Origin: Neodiprion pinetum
Taxonomy: Eukaryota; Arthropoda; Insecta; Hymenoptera; Diprionidae
Reading direction: 5' to 3'
DNA length: 64,000 bases
NCBI RefSeq assembly: GCF_021155775.2
Contig: NC_060232.1
Coordinates: 8,439,257 to 8,503,256 of the forward strand
Shown here: positions 62,458 through 64,000 of the stretch, one piece after another
Position numbering within the stretch: the first letter of the stretch is position 1
Layout: every line of letters starts with the position of its first letter
Program-made: the position numbers and the translations under genes
The notes under the pieces: model-generated
What the model saw: only the letters and a program-made list of their open reading frames with translations
What the model was told of the DNA's origin: nothing
Databases searched by the model: none

Positions 62458-64000
62458 ATTTATTTCATTTGTATAAATTCTAAACCTACTCGAAACATTT
62501 CTAATATATGTACATTCATTTGCTTTTAACAGTGAAACAATGCCTTTATTTCTGGTAATATCGTTACGGACAATGAATATATAACTCTTCGAACTCCGAT
62601 TAGGAAAAAATTATTTCTCTATTACACACGTCCTACTGCATTCGATGAAGCGATGGTGAATTATTGGAAAATATTCTCTACGCGGTGTATTTTAATTTCT
62701 CGAGTTTGAGTGGAAAGTTTTCTGTCACGTGAATATAACTTCGCTGCAGTCTCTCCTCTTTCAACGAGGAAACTTTATTACGCCTATTTTCCGAGAGTCA
62801 ATTTTGCATACGCTGAAACATGAGGCGACAAAATTATTCGCATATATGTTCAAGTTCCGCCACAAATAAATCGAAATATATTAGATTCAATCGCAAAAAT
62901 TTATTGGAAGAATCATTCTCGGATTTCAATATTGTAATCACATTTCTCACCAGGATTTTTCAACAGTTTCAATGGAAAATTAGCTGTCGTTGAGTTTTCA
63001 TGCCTACTCAGGTTGGATTGAGTAGATTTTTGGGGGGTTGGGCTGCCAGCGGACCCCAGTGACAAGAGAAATCGTTTGGTAGAACCGAGAAGTGTGTAGG
63101 CGTTTGAAAGATTGCCTCCGGAAGGAATGCGGTATATACAGAGACACGTTTGTGTGTATGTATGTATAACTGCTGCCATCAGCAGATTGAAACCCGTCCA
63201 TCTTGGGCCGATCCTATCACGCTTACAGCTATTTACACCCACGCAGCCTCTTTTCAACGTGATTCGGACATCTCGTGTGAAACGATGTGTAAGCTCTAAA
63301 GTTACAGAATCTGTAGGCGGAATAAAAAACAGCCTGATATGGAGAGGCTTTTTTGTGGGATGCTTCAAAAGTGTAAAGATGTAATTTCCTCATTATATCA
63401 AGAAGGAAAAAGTGTACGTCGAATGTAACATTTAATTACAGTAGTCTTAGAGCAGAAAAAATTCTGCACGGATGACTCAAAATAAGCAAAACGAAGATTA
63501 ACAGGCTTCAATTTAATTGAAAAAATGTCCTCTTGGTGGGAGAAAAAGTTTTTAATTGCGATTGTCCACAAAAAATGATTAGTTATCAAACCATTAGAAG
63601 AATTGAAACTATATTGGGTGATTTTAGAAAATCTCATAGTGTATCGTTGCGACAATTTGAATTAGTTGTGCCTCATTTCGTTAGTAAACGAATATTCTAT
63701 GAAATTTTTTAAAACGTATTACATGCTTTCATTCTCAACGATCAAAAAACATAATCAAGCATTGATAAGTGCTAACAATGTGGTTAGTAGAACGATGTCA
63801 CGAGAATTTATATTTACGACCAAATTAAAGTATATTAATTTATCAAAATTGTACAAGCAATTATACACTTTGGCATTTTTAAAACCCTACAACGACACGA
63901 GCTTTCTAGACTTGATATGCTCAATGAATTTTCTTGGTTAAAATCGAACCGTCGTCAAATTTCCTGTAAATTAAGGAATGCAGAAGTTGTTCTACGTTCA
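62458..64000. other. Non-coding AT-rich DNA to window end
   Basis: Short frames only, including a 151-codon minus-strand frame at 62913-63368 and a 91-codon plus-strand frame at 63666-63941. Neither has a recognised domain or plausible splice context. Confidence 0.45.

Overview
This is animal nuclear DNA with very little coding sequence. It has short exons with GT-AG introns, long AT-rich non-coding stretches, many microsatellites and homopolymer runs, and several small non-autonomous DNA transposons. No prokaryotic gene organisation is present. The repeat style (TA-flanked pogo/mariner-type and hAT-like MITEs, frequent CpG) and the type of gene suggest an arthropod, most probably an insect and perhaps a hymenopteran. 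The hymenopteran placement is inference, not proof.

The only coding sequence I can defend is two consecutive exons of one minus-strand gene encoding tandem CUB domains. Exon A (35982-36196) holds the second half of one CUB domain, and exon B (4005-4161) starts the next. Their splice phases fit exactly (phase 1 out of A, two bases into B), so a single intron of 31,820 bp (4162-35981) separates them. The protein is extracellular or membrane-anchored and most resembles the SOL-1 (suppressor of lurcher) type of multi-CUB glutamate-receptor auxiliary protein. The family is confident; the exact orthologue is not. I found no exon for the start of the first CUB domain in 36197-64000, and none for the rest of the second in 1-4004. 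Those flanks are read as further introns and, on the right, possibly upstream non-coding DNA.

The giant intron holds a cluster of CRE/bZIP-like sites just upstream of exon B (4518-4635), a 176-bp pogo-type MITE (5024-5199), a 51-bp tandem duplication with TA/CA microsatellite (13.9 kb), a 480-bp purine tract (17.1-17.6 kb), a reverse-oriented MITE of the GGGTGGGG-terminal family (18951-19529), a TAGATTT-rich MITE-like segment (25.85 kb), a (TA)n/(CA)n block (28.3 kb), a 108-bp hairpin (30349-30456), a GC-rich block with POU-like sites (31.5-31.8 kb) and a 431-bp TA-flanked MITE (33711-34141).

The right part (36.2-64 kb) contains a possible plus-strand leader exon (41983-42248), two more GGGTGGGG-family copies (42263-42788 and 52970-53830), a decayed hammerhead/Penelope-like motif (52442-52475), a 45-bp tandem duplication (56.1 kb) and a 175-bp inverted repeat (62283-62457). 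The most unusual signal is a ~106-bp core shared by two of the MITE copies. It is about 95% identical while the flanking repeat is only about 80% identical, and it contains a perfect TGACGTCA palindrome. No tRNA, rRNA, CRISPR array or intact transposase/reverse-transcriptase frame was found.
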